Positions 45,188-56,360 are shown, counted from the stretch's first letter. The stretch: DNA of 64,000 bases from Paragordius varius (GCA_964247055.1 OZ176052.1:12834001-12898000), one strand, 5' to 3'. Translations and numbers: made by a program. The notes: generated from the sequence alone by a model not told the origin.

Positions 45188-45500
45188 TTATTTTATTTTA
45201 TTTTATTTTATTTTATTTTATTTTATTTTATTTTATTTTATTTTATTTTATTTTATTTTATTTTATTTTATTTTATTTTATTTTATTTTATTTTATTTTA
45301 TTTTATTTTATTTTTATTTTATTTTATTTTATTTTATTTTATTTTATTTTATTTTATTTTATTTTATTTTATTTTATTTTATATAAAAATAGTTATATTT
45401 TATTTTATTTAATTTTATTTTATTTTATTTTATTTTAATTTATTTTTATTTTATTTTATTTTATTTTATTTTATTTTATTTTATTTTATTTTTATTTTAT

Positions 45501-45562
45501 TTAATTTAATTTAATTTAATTTAATTTAATTTAATTTAATTTAATTTAATTTAATTTAATTT
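45501..45562 (+). repeat. TTTAA pentamer block 4
   Basis: About 12 units, following the element at 45381. The next element lies at 45643. The last 215 bases before the gap are TTTTA with one TATTA and a T10 tract. Confidence 0.88.
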
Positions 45563-45777
45563 TATTTTATTTTATTTTATTTTATTTTATTTTATTTTAT
45601 TTTATTTTATTTTATTTTATTTTATTTTATTTTATTTTATTTTATATAAAAATAGTTATATTTTATTTTATTTAATTTTATTTTATTTTATTTTAATTTA
45701 TTTTTATTTTATTTTATTTTATTTTATTTTATTTTATTTTATTTTATTTTATATTATTTTATTTTATTTTTTTTTAT

Positions 45778-45977
45778 NNNNNNNNNNNNNNNNNNNNNNN
45801 NNNNNNNNNNNNNNNNNNNNNNNNNNNNNNNNNNNNNNNNNNNNNNNNNNNNNNNNNNNNNNNNNNNNNNNNNNNNNNNNNNNNNNNNNNNNNNNNNNNN
45901 NNNNNNNNNNNNNNNNNNNNNNNNNNNNNNNNNNNNNNNNNNNNNNNNNNNNNNNNNNNNNNNNNNNNNNNNNNNNN
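45778..45977. other. Assembly gap, exactly 200 N
   Basis: The round length marks a placeholder gap of unknown true size; 200 N is the default of some Hi-C scaffolders such as YaHS. The left contig ends inside TTTTA repeats and the right contig starts inside the ~175 bp satellite. The true junction between the two repeat classes is therefore not seen here, and neither order nor orientation is proven by continuous sequence. Confidence 0.98.
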
Positions 45978-45995
45978 TTGGTCACCGGTGAACAA
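45978..45995. repeat. Near-palindrome TTGGTCACCGGTGAACAA, one per monomer
   Basis: Eighteen bases with dyad symmetry and a single mismatched pair (G against A). The inner TCACCGGTGA is perfect. The site is the most GC-rich part of the monomer and contains BstEII (GGTNACC) and AgeI (ACCGGT) recognition sequences. It is nearly invariant across arrays A and B while other parts of the monomer vary. Such a site could bind a dimeric protein or form a small cruciform; neither is shown by the sequence alone. Confidence 0.9.
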
Positions 45996-46062
45996 AATTA
46001 TTTTTTATACATTCTCTTGGTAAGACTACATCAAAATATAGATAAGTTTGACAAACTCTTTC

Positions 46063-46155
46063 ATATCCGATTTTTACAACGATACTTTAAAAATTAATGT
46101 GTTAAACTAATCGCATCAATACTCAAGTTAAACTTTGTCCTTAAAAATCGGATAT
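46063..46155. repeat. 13 bp inverted repeat within the satellite monomer (type example)
   Basis: The left arm ATATCCGATTTTT (46063-46075) is the exact reverse complement of the right arm AAAAATCGGATAT (46143-46155), with a 67-base spacer. The right arm lies directly before the GGTCACC palindrome of the next monomer. Most monomers keep both arms. Variants have ATATCCATTTTT on the left or AAAAATGGGATAT on the right. These changes do not compensate each other within a monomer, so strong selection for the hairpin is not supported. Confidence 0.85.
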
Positions 46156-47204
46156 TGGTCACCGGTGAACAAAATTATTTTTTATACAATCTCTTAGTAG
46201 GACTACATGAAAATATAGAAATAGTTTGACAAACTCTTTCATATCCGATTTTTACAACGATACTTTAAAAATTAATGTATAAAACTCGCATCAATACTCA
46301 AGTTAAACTTTGTCCTTAAAAATCGAATATTGGTCACCGGTGAACAAAATTATTTTTTATACATTCTCTTAGTAAGACTACATCAAAATATAGAGATAGT
46401 TTGACATCTTTCATATCCGATTTTTACAACGATACTTTAAAAATTAATGTATAAAACTAGTCGTATCAATACTCAAGTAAAATTTTTCCTAAAAAATCGG
46501 ATATTGGTCACCGGTGAACAAAATTATTTTTTATACATTCTCTTAGTAAGACTACATCAAAATGAGATAGTTTGACCTCTTTCATATCCGAGTTTTACAA
46601 CATACTTTAAAAATTAATGTATAAAACTAGTCGCATGAATACTCAAGTAAAACTTTGTCCTGAAAAATCGGATATTGGTCACCGGTGAACAAAATTATTT
46701 TTTATACATTCTCTTAGTAAGACTACATCAAAATATAGAGATAGTTTGACCTCTTTCATATCCGATTTTTACAACATACTTTAAAAATTAATGTATAAAA
46801 CTATCGCATCAATACTCAAGTTAAATTTTGTCCTTAAAAATGGGATATTGGTCACCGGTGAACAAAATTATTTTTTATACATTCTCTTAGTAAGACTACA
46901 TCAAAATATAGATAAGTTTGACAAACTCTTTCATATCCGATTTTTACAACGATACTTTAAAAATTAATGTATTAAACTAATCGCATCAATACTCAAGTTA
47001 AACTTTGTCCTTAAAAATCGGATATTGGTCACCGGTGAACAAAATTATTTTTTATACAATCTCTTAGTAGGACTACATGAAAATATAGAAATAGTTTGAC
47101 AAACTCTTTCATATCCGATTTTTACAACGATACTTTAAAAATTAATGTATTAAACTAGTCGCATCAATACTCAAGTAAAACTTTGTCCTAAAAAATCGGA
47201 TATT

Positions 47205-47379
47205 GGTCACCGAATGAACAAAATTATTTTTTATACATTCTCTTAGTAAGACTACATCAAAATATAGAGATAGTTTCACCTCTTTCATATCCGATTTTTA
47301 CAACATACTTTAAAAATTAATGTATAAAACTAGTCGCATCAATACTCAAGTTAAATTTTGTCCTTAAAAATGGGATATT
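47205..47379 (+). repeat. Satellite monomer with broken palindrome (GGTCACCGAATGAAC)
   Basis: This 175 bp monomer has CGAATG in place of CGGTG, destroying the dyad and the AgeI site, and also carries GTTTCACC in place of GTTTGACC. Its duplicate at 57935-58109 carries both changes. Confidence 0.85.
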
Positions 47380-47554
47380 GGTCACCGGTGAACAAAATTA
47401 TTTTTTATACATTCTCTTACTAGGACTACATCAAAATATAGAGATAGTTTGGCAAACTCTTTCATATCCGATTTTTTCAACGATACTTTAAAAATTAATG
47501 TATAAAACTCGCATCAATACTCAAGTTAAACTTTGTCCTTAAAAATCCAATATT

Positions 47555-48073
47555 GGTCACCGGTGAACAAAATTATTTTTTATACATTCTCTTAGTAAGA
47601 CTACATCAAAATATAGAGATAGTTTGACATCTTTCATATCCGATTTTTACAACGATACTTTAAAAATTAATGTATAAAACTAGTCGTATCAATACTCAAG
47701 TAAAATTTTTCCTAAAAAATCGGATATTGGTCACCGGTGAACAAAATTATTTTTTATACATTCTCTTAGTAAGACTACATCAAAATGAGATAGTTTGACC
47801 TCTTTCATATCCGAGTTTTACAACATACTTTAAAAATTAATGTATAAAACTAGTCGCATCAATACTCAAATTAAATTTTGTCCTTAAAAATGGGATATTG
47901 GTCACCGGTGAACAAAACTATTTTTTATACATTCTCTTAGTAGGACTACATCAAAATATAGAGATAGTTTGACCTCTTTCATATCCATTTTTACAACGAT
48001 ATATTAAAAATTAATGTATAAAACTAGTCGCATGAATACTCAAGTAAAACTTTGTCCTGAAAAATCGGATATT
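47555..48073 (+). repeat. 519 bp three-monomer higher-order repeat, left copy
   Basis: Monomers of 174, 171 and 174 bp: a GACATC/CGTATC type, an AAAATGAGATAG/CCGAGTTTT type, and an AAACTATT/TATCCATTTTT type. The next 519 bp repeats lengths and types in the same order with about seven differences seen by eye. Confidence 0.88.
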
Positions 48074-48592
48074 GGTCACCGGTGAACAAAATTATTTTTT
48101 ATACATTCTCTTAGTAAGACTACATCAAAATATAGAGATAGTTTGACCTCTTTCATATCCGATTTTTACAACGATACTTTAAAAATTAATGTATAAAACT
48201 AGTCGTATCAATACTCAAGTAAAATTTTTCCTAAAAAATGGGATATTGGTCACCTGTGAACAAAATTATTTTTTATACATTCTCTTAGTAAGACTACATC
48301 AAAATGAGATAGTTTGACCTCTTTCATATCCGAGTTTTACAACATACTTTAAAAATTAATGTATAAAACTAGTCGCATCAATACTCAAGTTAAATTTTGT
48401 CCTTAAAAATGGGATATTGGTCACCGGTGAACAAAACTATTTTTTATACATTCTCTTAGTAGGACTACATCAAAATATAGGGATAGTTTGACCTCTTTCA
48501 TATTCATTTTTACAACGATATTTTAAAAATTAATGTATAAAACTAGTCGCATGAATACTCAAGTAAAACTTTGTCCTGAAAAATCGGATATT
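48074..48592 (+). repeat. 519 bp three-monomer higher-order repeat, right copy
   Basis: Offset is exactly 519 bp from the left copy. Differences include GACATC to GACCTC, ATCGGAT to ATGGGAT, CACCGGTG to CACCTGTG (48248 monomer), ACTCAAATT to ACTCAAGTT, GAGATAG to GGGATAG and TATCCATT to TATTCATT. Confidence 0.88.
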
Positions 48593-50727
48593 GGTCACCG
48601 GTGAACAAAATTATTTTTTATACATTCTCTTAGTAAGACTACATCAAAATATAGAGATAGTTTGACCTCTTTCATATCCGATTTTTACAACATACTTTAA
48701 AAATTAATGTATAAAACTAGTCGCATCAATACTCAAGTTAAATTTTGTCCTTAAAAATGGGATATTGGTCACCGGTGAACAAAATTATTTTTTATACATT
48801 CTCTTAGTAAGACTACATCAAAATATAGATAAGTTTGACAAACTCTTTCATATCCGATTTTTACAACGATACTTTAAAAATTAATGTATTAAACTAATCG
48901 CATCAATACTCAAGTTAAACTTTGTCCTTAAAAATCGGATATTGGTCACCGGTGAACAAAATTATTTTTTATACAATCTCTTAGTAGGACTACATGAAAA
49001 TATAGAAATAGTTTGACAAACTCTTTCATATCCGATTTTTACAACGATACTTTAAAAATTAATGTATTAAACTAGTCGCATCAATACTCAAGTAAAACTT
49101 TGTCCTAAAAAATCGGATATTGGTCACCGGTGAACAAAATTATTTTTTATACATTCTCTTAGTAAGACTACATCAAAATATAGAGATAGTTTGACCTCTT
49201 TCATATCCGATTTTTACAACATACTTTAAAAATTAATGTATAAAACTAGTCGCATCAATACTCAAGTTAAATTTTGTCCTTAAAAATGGGATATTGGTCA
49301 CCGGTGAACAAAATTATTTTTTATACATTCTCTTAGTAAGACTACATCAAAATATAGATAAGTTTGACAAACTCTTTCATATCCGATTTTTACAACGATA
49401 CTTTAAAAATTAATGTATTAAACTAATCGCATCAATACTCAAGTTAAACTTTGTCCTTAAAAATGGGATATTGGTCACCGGTGAACAAAACTATTTTTTA
49501 TACATTCTTTTAGTAGGACTACATCAAAATATAGAGATAGTTTGACCTCTTTCATATCCATTTTTACAACGATATTTTAAAAATTAATGTATAAAACTAG
49601 TCGCATGAATACTCAAGTAAAACTTTGTCCTGAAAAATCGGATATTGGTCACCGGTGAACAAAATTATTTTTTATACATTCTCTTAGTAAGACTACATCA
49701 AAATATAGAGATAGTTTGACCTCTTTCATATCCGATTTTTACAACATACTTTAAAAATTAATGTATAAAACTAGTCGCATCAATACTCAAGTTAAATTTT
49801 GTCCTTAAAAATGGGATATTGGTCACCGGTGAACAAAATTATTTTTTATACATTCTCTTAGTAAGACTACATCAAAATATAGATAAGTTTGACAAACTCT
49901 TTCATATCCGATTTTTACAACGATACTTTAAAAATTAATGTATAAAACTAGTCGCATCAATACTCAAGTTAAATTTTGTCCTTAAAAATGGGATATTGGT
50001 CACCGGTGAACAAAATTATTTTTTATACATTCTCTTACTAGGACTACATCAAAATATAGAGATAGTTTGGCAAACTCTTTCATATCCGATTTTTTCAACG
50101 ATACTTTAAAAATTAATGTATAAAACTCGCATCAATACTCAAGTTAAACTTTGTCCTTAAAAATCCAATATTGGTCACCGGTGAACAAAATTATTTTTTA
50201 TACATTCTCTTAGTAAGACTACATCAAAATATGATAGTTTGACCTCTTTCATATCCGATTTTTACAACGATACTTTAAAAATTAATGTTAAAACTAGTCG
50301 CATCAATACTCAAGTAAAACTTTGTCCTAAAAAATCGGATATTGGTCACCGGTGAACAAAATTATTTTTTATACATTCTCTTAGTAAGACTACATCGAAA
50401 TATAGAGATAGTTTGACCTCTTTCGTATCCGATTTTTACAACATACTTTAAAAATTAATGTATAAAACTAGTCGCATCAATACTCAAGTTAAATTTTGTC
50501 CTTAAAAATGGGATATTGGTCACCGGTGAACAAAATTATTTTTTATACATTCTCTTAGTAAGACTACATTTATTTTATTTTATTTTATTTTATTTTATTT
50601 TATTTTATTTTATTTTATTTTATTTTATTTTATTTTATTTTATTTTATTTTATTTTATTTTATTTTTATTTTATTTTAATTTATTTTTATTTTATTTTAT
50701 TTTACTTTATTTTATTTTATTTTATTT

Positions 50728-50779
50728 TATTTTTATTTTATTTAATTTAATTTAATTATATTTAATTTAATTTAATTTT
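50728..50779 (+). repeat. TTTAA pentamer block in array II, first
   Basis: Short TTTAA run interrupted by one TTATATTTAA, followed by TTTTATTATATTTTA. Confidence 0.8.
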
Positions 50780-51018
50780 ATTTTATTATATTTTATTTTA
50801 TTTTATTTTATTTTATTTTATTTTATTTTATTTAATTTAATTTTATTTTATTTTATTTTATTTTATTTTATTTTATTTTATTTTATTTTATTTTATTTTA
50901 TTTTATTTTATATAAAAATAGTTATATTTTATTTTATTTAATTTTATTTTATTTTATTTTATTTTAATTTATTTTTATTTTATTTTATTTTATTTTATTT
51001 TATTTTATTTTTATTTTA

Positions 51019-51072
51019 TTTAATTTAATTTAATTTAATTTAATTTAATTTAATTTAATTTAATTTAATTTT
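51019..51072 (+). repeat. TTTAA pentamer block in array II, second
   Basis: About 10 units between the elements at 50909 and 51127, the same placement as block 4 between 45381 and 45643. Confidence 0.85.
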
Positions 51073-51472
51073 ATTTTATTTTATTTTATTTTATTTTATT
51101 TTATTTTATTTTATTTTATTTTATTTTATATAAAAATAGTTATATTTTATTTTATTTAATTTTATTTTATTTTATTTTAATTTATTTTTATTTTATTTTA
51201 TTTTATTTTATTTTATTTTATTTTATTTTATTTTATTTTATTTTATTTTATTTTATTTTATTTTATTTTATTTTTTTTTATTTTATTTTATTTTATTTTA
51301 TTTTATTTTATTTTATTTTATTTTATTTTATTTTATTTTATTTTATTTTATTTTATTTTATTTTATATAAAAATAGTTATATTTTATTTTATTTAATTTT
51401 ATTTTATTTTATTTTATTTTATTTTAATTTATTTTTATTTTATTTTATTTTATTTTATTTTTATTTTATTTT

Positions 51473-51507
51473 ATTTAATTTAATTTAATTTAATTTAATT
51501 TAATTTT
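51473..51507 (+). repeat. TTTAA pentamer block in array II, third
   Basis: About 6-7 units between the elements at 51363 and 51561. Confidence 0.82.
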
Positions 51508-51655
51508 ATTTTATTTTATTTTATTTTATTTTATTTTATTTTATTTTATTTTATTTTATTTTATATAAAAATAGTTATATTTTATTTTATTTAATTTTAT
51601 TTTATTTTATTTTAATTTATTTTTATTTTATTTTATTTTATTTTATTTTATTTTT

Positions 51656-51704
51656 ATTTAATTTAATTTAATTTAATTTAATTTAATTTAATTTAATTTA
51701 ATTT
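51656..51704 (+). repeat. TTTAA pentamer block in array II, fourth
   Basis: About 9 units. A related TTTAATTTAAATTAATTTAA variant follows near 51792 and recurs near 54522 and 55076. Confidence 0.82.
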
Positions 51705-53677
51705 TATTTTATTTTATTTTATTTTATTTTATTTTCTTTTATTTTATTTTATTTTATTTTATTTTATTTTATTTTATTTTATTTTATTTTATTTAATTTA
51801 AATTAATTTAATTTAATTTAATTTTATTTTATTTTATTTTATTTTATTTTATATAAAAATAGTTATATTTTATTTTAAATTTTATTTTATTTTTTTTTAT
51901 TTTAATTTTATTTTATTTTATTTTATTTTATTTTATTCTATATAAATATAGTTATATTTTATTTAATTTTATTTTATTTTATTTTATTTTAATTTATTTT
52001 TATTTTATTTTATTTTATTTTATTTTATTTTATTTTATTTTATTTTATTTTATTTTATTTTATTTTATTTTATTTTATTTTATTTTATTTTATTTTAATT
52101 TATTTTTATTTTATTTTATTTTATTTTTATTTTATTTTATTTTATTTTATTTTATTTTATTTTATTTTATTTTATTTTATTCTATTTTATTTTATTTTAT
52201 TTTATTTTATTTTTTTTTTATTTTATTTTATTTTATTTTATTTTATTTTAATTTATTTAATTTTATTTTATTTTATTTTATTTTATTTTATTTTATTTTA
52301 TTTTATGTTATTTTATTTTATTTTATTTTATTTTATTTAAATATAGTTATATTTTATTTTATTTAATTTTATTTTATTTTATTTTATTTGACTTTATTTA
52401 ATTTTATTTTATTTTATTTTATTTTATTTTATTTTATTTTATTTATTTTATTTATTTTATTTTATTTTAATTTATTTAATTTTATTTTATTTTATTTTAT
52501 TATATTTTATTTTATATAAATATAGTTATATTTTATTTTATTTAATTTTATTTTATTTTATTTTATATAAATATAGTTATATTTTATTTTATTTATTTTT
52601 ATTTTATTTTATTTTATTTTATTTTATTTTATTTTATTTTATTTTATTTTATTTTATTTTATTTTATTTTATTTTAATTTATTTTATTTTATTTTATTTT
52701 ATTTTATTTTATTTTATTATATATAAAAATAGTTATATTTTATTTTATTTTATTTTATTTTAATTTATTTTTATTTTATTTTATTTTATTTTATTTTATT
52801 TTATTTTATTTTATTTTATTTTATTTTATTTTATTTTATTTTTTATTTTATTTTATTTTATTTTATTTTATTTTATTTTATTTTATTTTATTTTATTTTA
52901 TTTTATTTTATTTTATTTTAATTTTATTTTATTTTATTTTATTTTATTTTATTTTATTTTATTTTATTTTATTTTATTTTATTTTATTTTATTTTATTTT
53001 ATTTTATTTTATTCTATATAAATATAGTTATATTTTATTTAATTTTATTTTATTTTATTTTATTTTAATTTATTTTTATTTTATTTTATTTTATTTTATT
53101 TTATTTTATTTTATTTTATTTTATTTTATTTTATTTTATTTTAATTTATTTTTATTTTATTTTATTTTTTTTTATTTTATTTTATTTTATTTTTCTTTAT
53201 TTTATTTTATTTTATTTTATTTTATTTTATTTTATTTTATTTTATTTTATTTTATTTTATTTTATTTTATTTTATTTTATTCTATTTTATTTTATTTTAT
53301 TTTATTTTATTTTATTTTATTTTATTTTATTTTATTATATATAAAAATAGTTATATTTTATTTTATTTTATTTTAATTTATTTTTATTTTATTTTATTTT
53401 ATTTTATTTTATTTTATTTTATTTTATTTTATTTTATTTTATTTTATTTTATTTTATTTTATTTTATTTTATTTTATTTTATTTTATTTTATTTTATTTT
53501 TTATTTTATTTTATGTTATTTTATTTTATTTTATTTTATTTTATTTAATTTTATTTTATTTTATTTTATTTTATTTTAATTTATTTTATTTTATTTTATT
53601 TTATTTTATTTTATTTTATTTTATTTTATTTTATTTTATTTTATTTTAATTTATTTTTATTTTATTTTATTTTATTT

Positions 53678-54530
53678 TATATATTATATTTAATTTTATT
53701 TTATTTTATTTTATTTTATTTTTTTTATTTTATTTTATTTTATTTTATTTTATTTTATTTTATTTTATTTTATTTTATTTTATTTTATTTTTTATTTTAT
53801 TTTATTTTATTTTATTTTATTTTATTTTATTTTATTTTATTTAATTTTATTTTATTTTATTTTATTTTATTTTATTTTAATTTATTTTATTTTATTTTAT
53901 TTTATTTTATTTTATTTTATTTTATTTTATTTTATTTTATATTATTTTATTTTATTTTATTTTATTTTATTTTATTTTATTTTATTTTATTTTATTTTAT
54001 TTTATTTTATTTTAATTTATTTTTATTTTATTTTATTTTATTTTATATATTATATTTAATTTTATTTTATTTTATTTTATTTTTTTTATTTTATTTTATT
54101 TTATTTTATTTTATTTTATTTTATTTTATTTTATTTTATTTTATTTTATTTTATTTTATTTTATTTTATTTTTTATTTTATTTTATTTTATTTTATTTTA
54201 TTTTATTTTATTTTATTTTATTTTATTTTATTTTATTTTATATAAAAATAGTTATATTTTATATTATTTAATTTTATTTTATTTTATTTTATTTTAATTT
54301 ATTTTATTTTATTTTATTTTATTTTAATTTATTTTTATTTCATTTTATTTTATTTTATATATTATATTTAATTTTATTTTATTTTATTTTATTTTATTTT
54401 ATTTTTTTTATTTTATTTTATTTTATTTTATTTTATTTTATTTTATTTTATTTTATTTTATTTTATTTTATTTTATTTTATTTTATTTTATTTTATTTTA
54501 TTTTATTTTATTTTATTTTATTTAATTTAA
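53678..54530 (+). repeat. Three tandem copies of a TATATATTATATTTAA module
   Basis: TATATATTATATTTAA followed by a T7-T8 tract occurs at 53678, 54044 and 54356 (spacings 366 and 312). A TATATAAAAATAG element (54239) is present only between the second and third. Confidence 0.75.
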
Positions 54531-54573
54531 ATTAATTTAATTTAATTTTATTTTATTTTATTTTATTTTATTT

Positions 54574-55080
54574 TATATAAAAATAGTTATATTTTATTTT
54601 ATTTATTTTTATTTTATTTTATTTTATTTTATATAAATATAGTTATATTTTATTTTATTTAATTTTATTTTATTTTATTTAATTTTATTTTATTTTATTT
54701 TATTTTATTTTATTTTATTTTATTTTATTTTATTTTATTTTATTTTATTTTATTTTATTTTATTTTATTTTATTTTATTTTATTTTATTTTATTTTATTT
54801 TATTTTATTTTATTTTATTTTATTTTATTTTATTTTATTTTATTTTATTTTATTTTATTTTATTTTATATAAAAATAGTTATATTTTATTTTATTTATTT
54901 TTATTTTATTTTATTTTATTTTATATAAATATAGTTATATTTTATTTTATTTAATTTTATTTTATTTTATTTAATTTTATTTTATTTTATTTTATTTTAT
55001 TTTATTTTATTTTATTTTATTTTATTTTATTTTATTTTATTTTATTTTATTTTATTTTATTTTATTTTATTTTATTTAAT
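54574..55080 (+). repeat. 292 bp tandem duplication in array II
   Basis: A TATATAAAAATAG element, TTTATTTTTATTTT, a TATATAAATATAG element and paired TTTAATTTTA occur at 54574 and again at 54866, an offset of 292 bp. The AATTTAAATTAATTT word precedes the first copy and follows the second. Confidence 0.75.
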
Positions 55081-56360
55081 TTAAATTAATTTAATTTAAT
55101 TTTATTTTATTTTATTTTATTTTATTTTATTTTATTTTATATAAAAATAGTTATATTTTATTTTATTTAATTTTATTTTATTTTATTTTATTTTATTTTA
55201 TTTTATTTTATTTTATTTTATTTTATTTTATGTTATTTTATTTTATTTTATTTTATTTTATTTTATTTTAATTTATTTTTATTTTATTTTATTTTATTTT
55301 ATTTTATTTTATTTTATTTTATTTTATTTTATTTTATTTTATTTTATTTTATTTTATTTTAATTTATTTTATTTTATTTTATTTTATTTTATTTTATTTT
55401 ATTTAAATATAGTTATATTTTATCTTATTTAATTTTATTTTATTTTATTTTATTTTATATAAAAATAGTTATATTTTATTTTATTTAATTTAATTTTATT
55501 TTATTTTATTTTATTTTATTTTAATTTATTTTATTTTTAATTATTTTATTTTATTTTATTCTATATAAATATAGTTATATTTTATTTTTTTTAATTTTAT
55601 TTTATTTTATTTTATCTTATTTTAATTTATTTTTATTTTATTTTATTTTATTTTATTTTATTTTTTTTTATTTTATTTTATTTTTTTTTTATTTAATTTA
55701 ATTTTATTTTATTGTATTTTATTTTATTTTATTTTATTTTATTTTATTTTATTTTATTTTATTTTATTTTAATTTATTTTATTTTATTTTATTTTATTTT
55801 ATTTTATTTTATTTTTTTTTTATTTTATTTTATTTTATTTTATTTTATTTTATTTTATTTTATTTTATTTTATTTTTTTTTTATTTTATTTTATTTTATT
55901 TTATTTTATTTTATTTTATTTTATTTTAATTTATTTAATTTTATTTTATTTTATTTTATTTTATTTTATTTTATTTTATTTTATTTTATTTTATTTTATT
56001 TTATTTTATTTTATTTTATTTTATTTTATTTTATTTTGTTTTATTTTATTTTATTTTATTTTATTTTATTTTATTTTATTTTATTTTATTTTAATTTATT
56101 TTATTTTATTTTAATTTATTTTTATTTTATTTTATTTTGATTTATTTTTATTTAATTTTATTTTATTTTATTTTATTTTATTTTATTACCGGTCAACATA
56201 ATTATTTTTTATACATTCTCTTAGTAGGACTACATCAAAATATAGAGATAGTTTGGCAAACTGTTTCATATCCGATTTTTACAACGATACTTTAAAAATT
56301 AATGTATAAAACTAGTCGCATCAATACTCAAGTTAAATTTTGTCCTTAAAAATGGGATAA

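Larger units (their letters stand above)
1..45777 (+). repeat. TTTTA pentanucleotide satellite, array I, with nested higher-order structure
   Basis: Almost the whole stretch is TTTTA in one orientation (T-rich on the + strand, AAAAT on the - strand). G and C occur only inside a few recurrent words. Uninterrupted TTTTA tracts of tens to hundreds of bases are separated by AATTTATTTTT, TTTAA, AATTTGATTT, TTTTCTTTAA, ATGTTATG, TTTCA, TTGTA and a palindromic TATATAAAAATAGTTATA element. These words recur in fixed order, so the array is a hierarchy of tandem duplications, not a simple slippage tract. No switch to the reverse orientation was seen. The array runs off the left edge of the window and ends at the N gap. 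No gene, RNA or mobile-element coding sequence is visible in it. The long open frames it contains encode only F/I/L/Y low-complexity peptide and are not genes. Confidence 0.97.
45978..50569 (+). repeat. ~175 bp satellite, array A (26 complete monomers plus a truncated one)
   Basis: Monomers, counted from GGTCACC, start at 45980, 46157, 46332, 46506, 46677, 46850, 47027, 47205, 47380, 47555, 47729, 47900, 48074, 48248, 48419, 48593, 48767, 48944, 49122, 49296, 49473, 49647, 49821, 49998, 50173, 50344 and 50518. Lengths are 171-178 bp and all lie in the same orientation. Composition is AT-rich with typically about five CpG per monomer, very unlike the neighbouring TTTTA. The last monomer is cut after 52 bases, where TTTTA repeats start. 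Monomers are head-to-tail and differ by shared diagnostic variants. No open frame of gene-like quality is present. A monomer of this size is common for plant and animal centromeric satellites, but I see no CENP-B box and do not claim centromere function. Confidence 0.97.
50570..56187 (+). repeat. TTTTA pentanucleotide satellite, array II
   Basis: A 5.6 kb block of the same family and orientation as array I, lying between two pieces of the ~175 bp satellite. Its first ~1.2 kb (TTTAC pentamer at ~50703, TTTAA blocks, TATATAAAAATAG at 50909, 51127, 51363, 51561 and 51849, T9-T10 tract at 51271) resembles 44.2-45.7 kb of array I. The rest has CTATATAAATATAG and TATATAAATATAG elements, TATATATTATATTTAA words (53678, 54044, 54356) and T9-T11 tracts (55.66-55.88 kb). 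No gene is visible. Confidence 0.95.

Noticed and set aside
1..45777. TTTTA as a telomere repeat
   Set aside because: It lacks the G-rich strand typical of telomeres and is broken into higher-order modules inside a scaffold.
45764..45995. Two minus-strand frames across the N run
   Set aside because: They consist of N-derived X residues and have no coding evidence.
50516..50755. Open frame of 79 codons across the satellite/pentamer junction
   Set aside because: It starts in satellite and continues in TTTTA low-complexity sequence, so it is a product of the joint and not a gene.
50570..56187. Array II as a transposable element inserted in the satellite
   Set aside because: No terminal repeats, no target-site duplication, no coding sequence, and the two edges cut the monomer at different positions.
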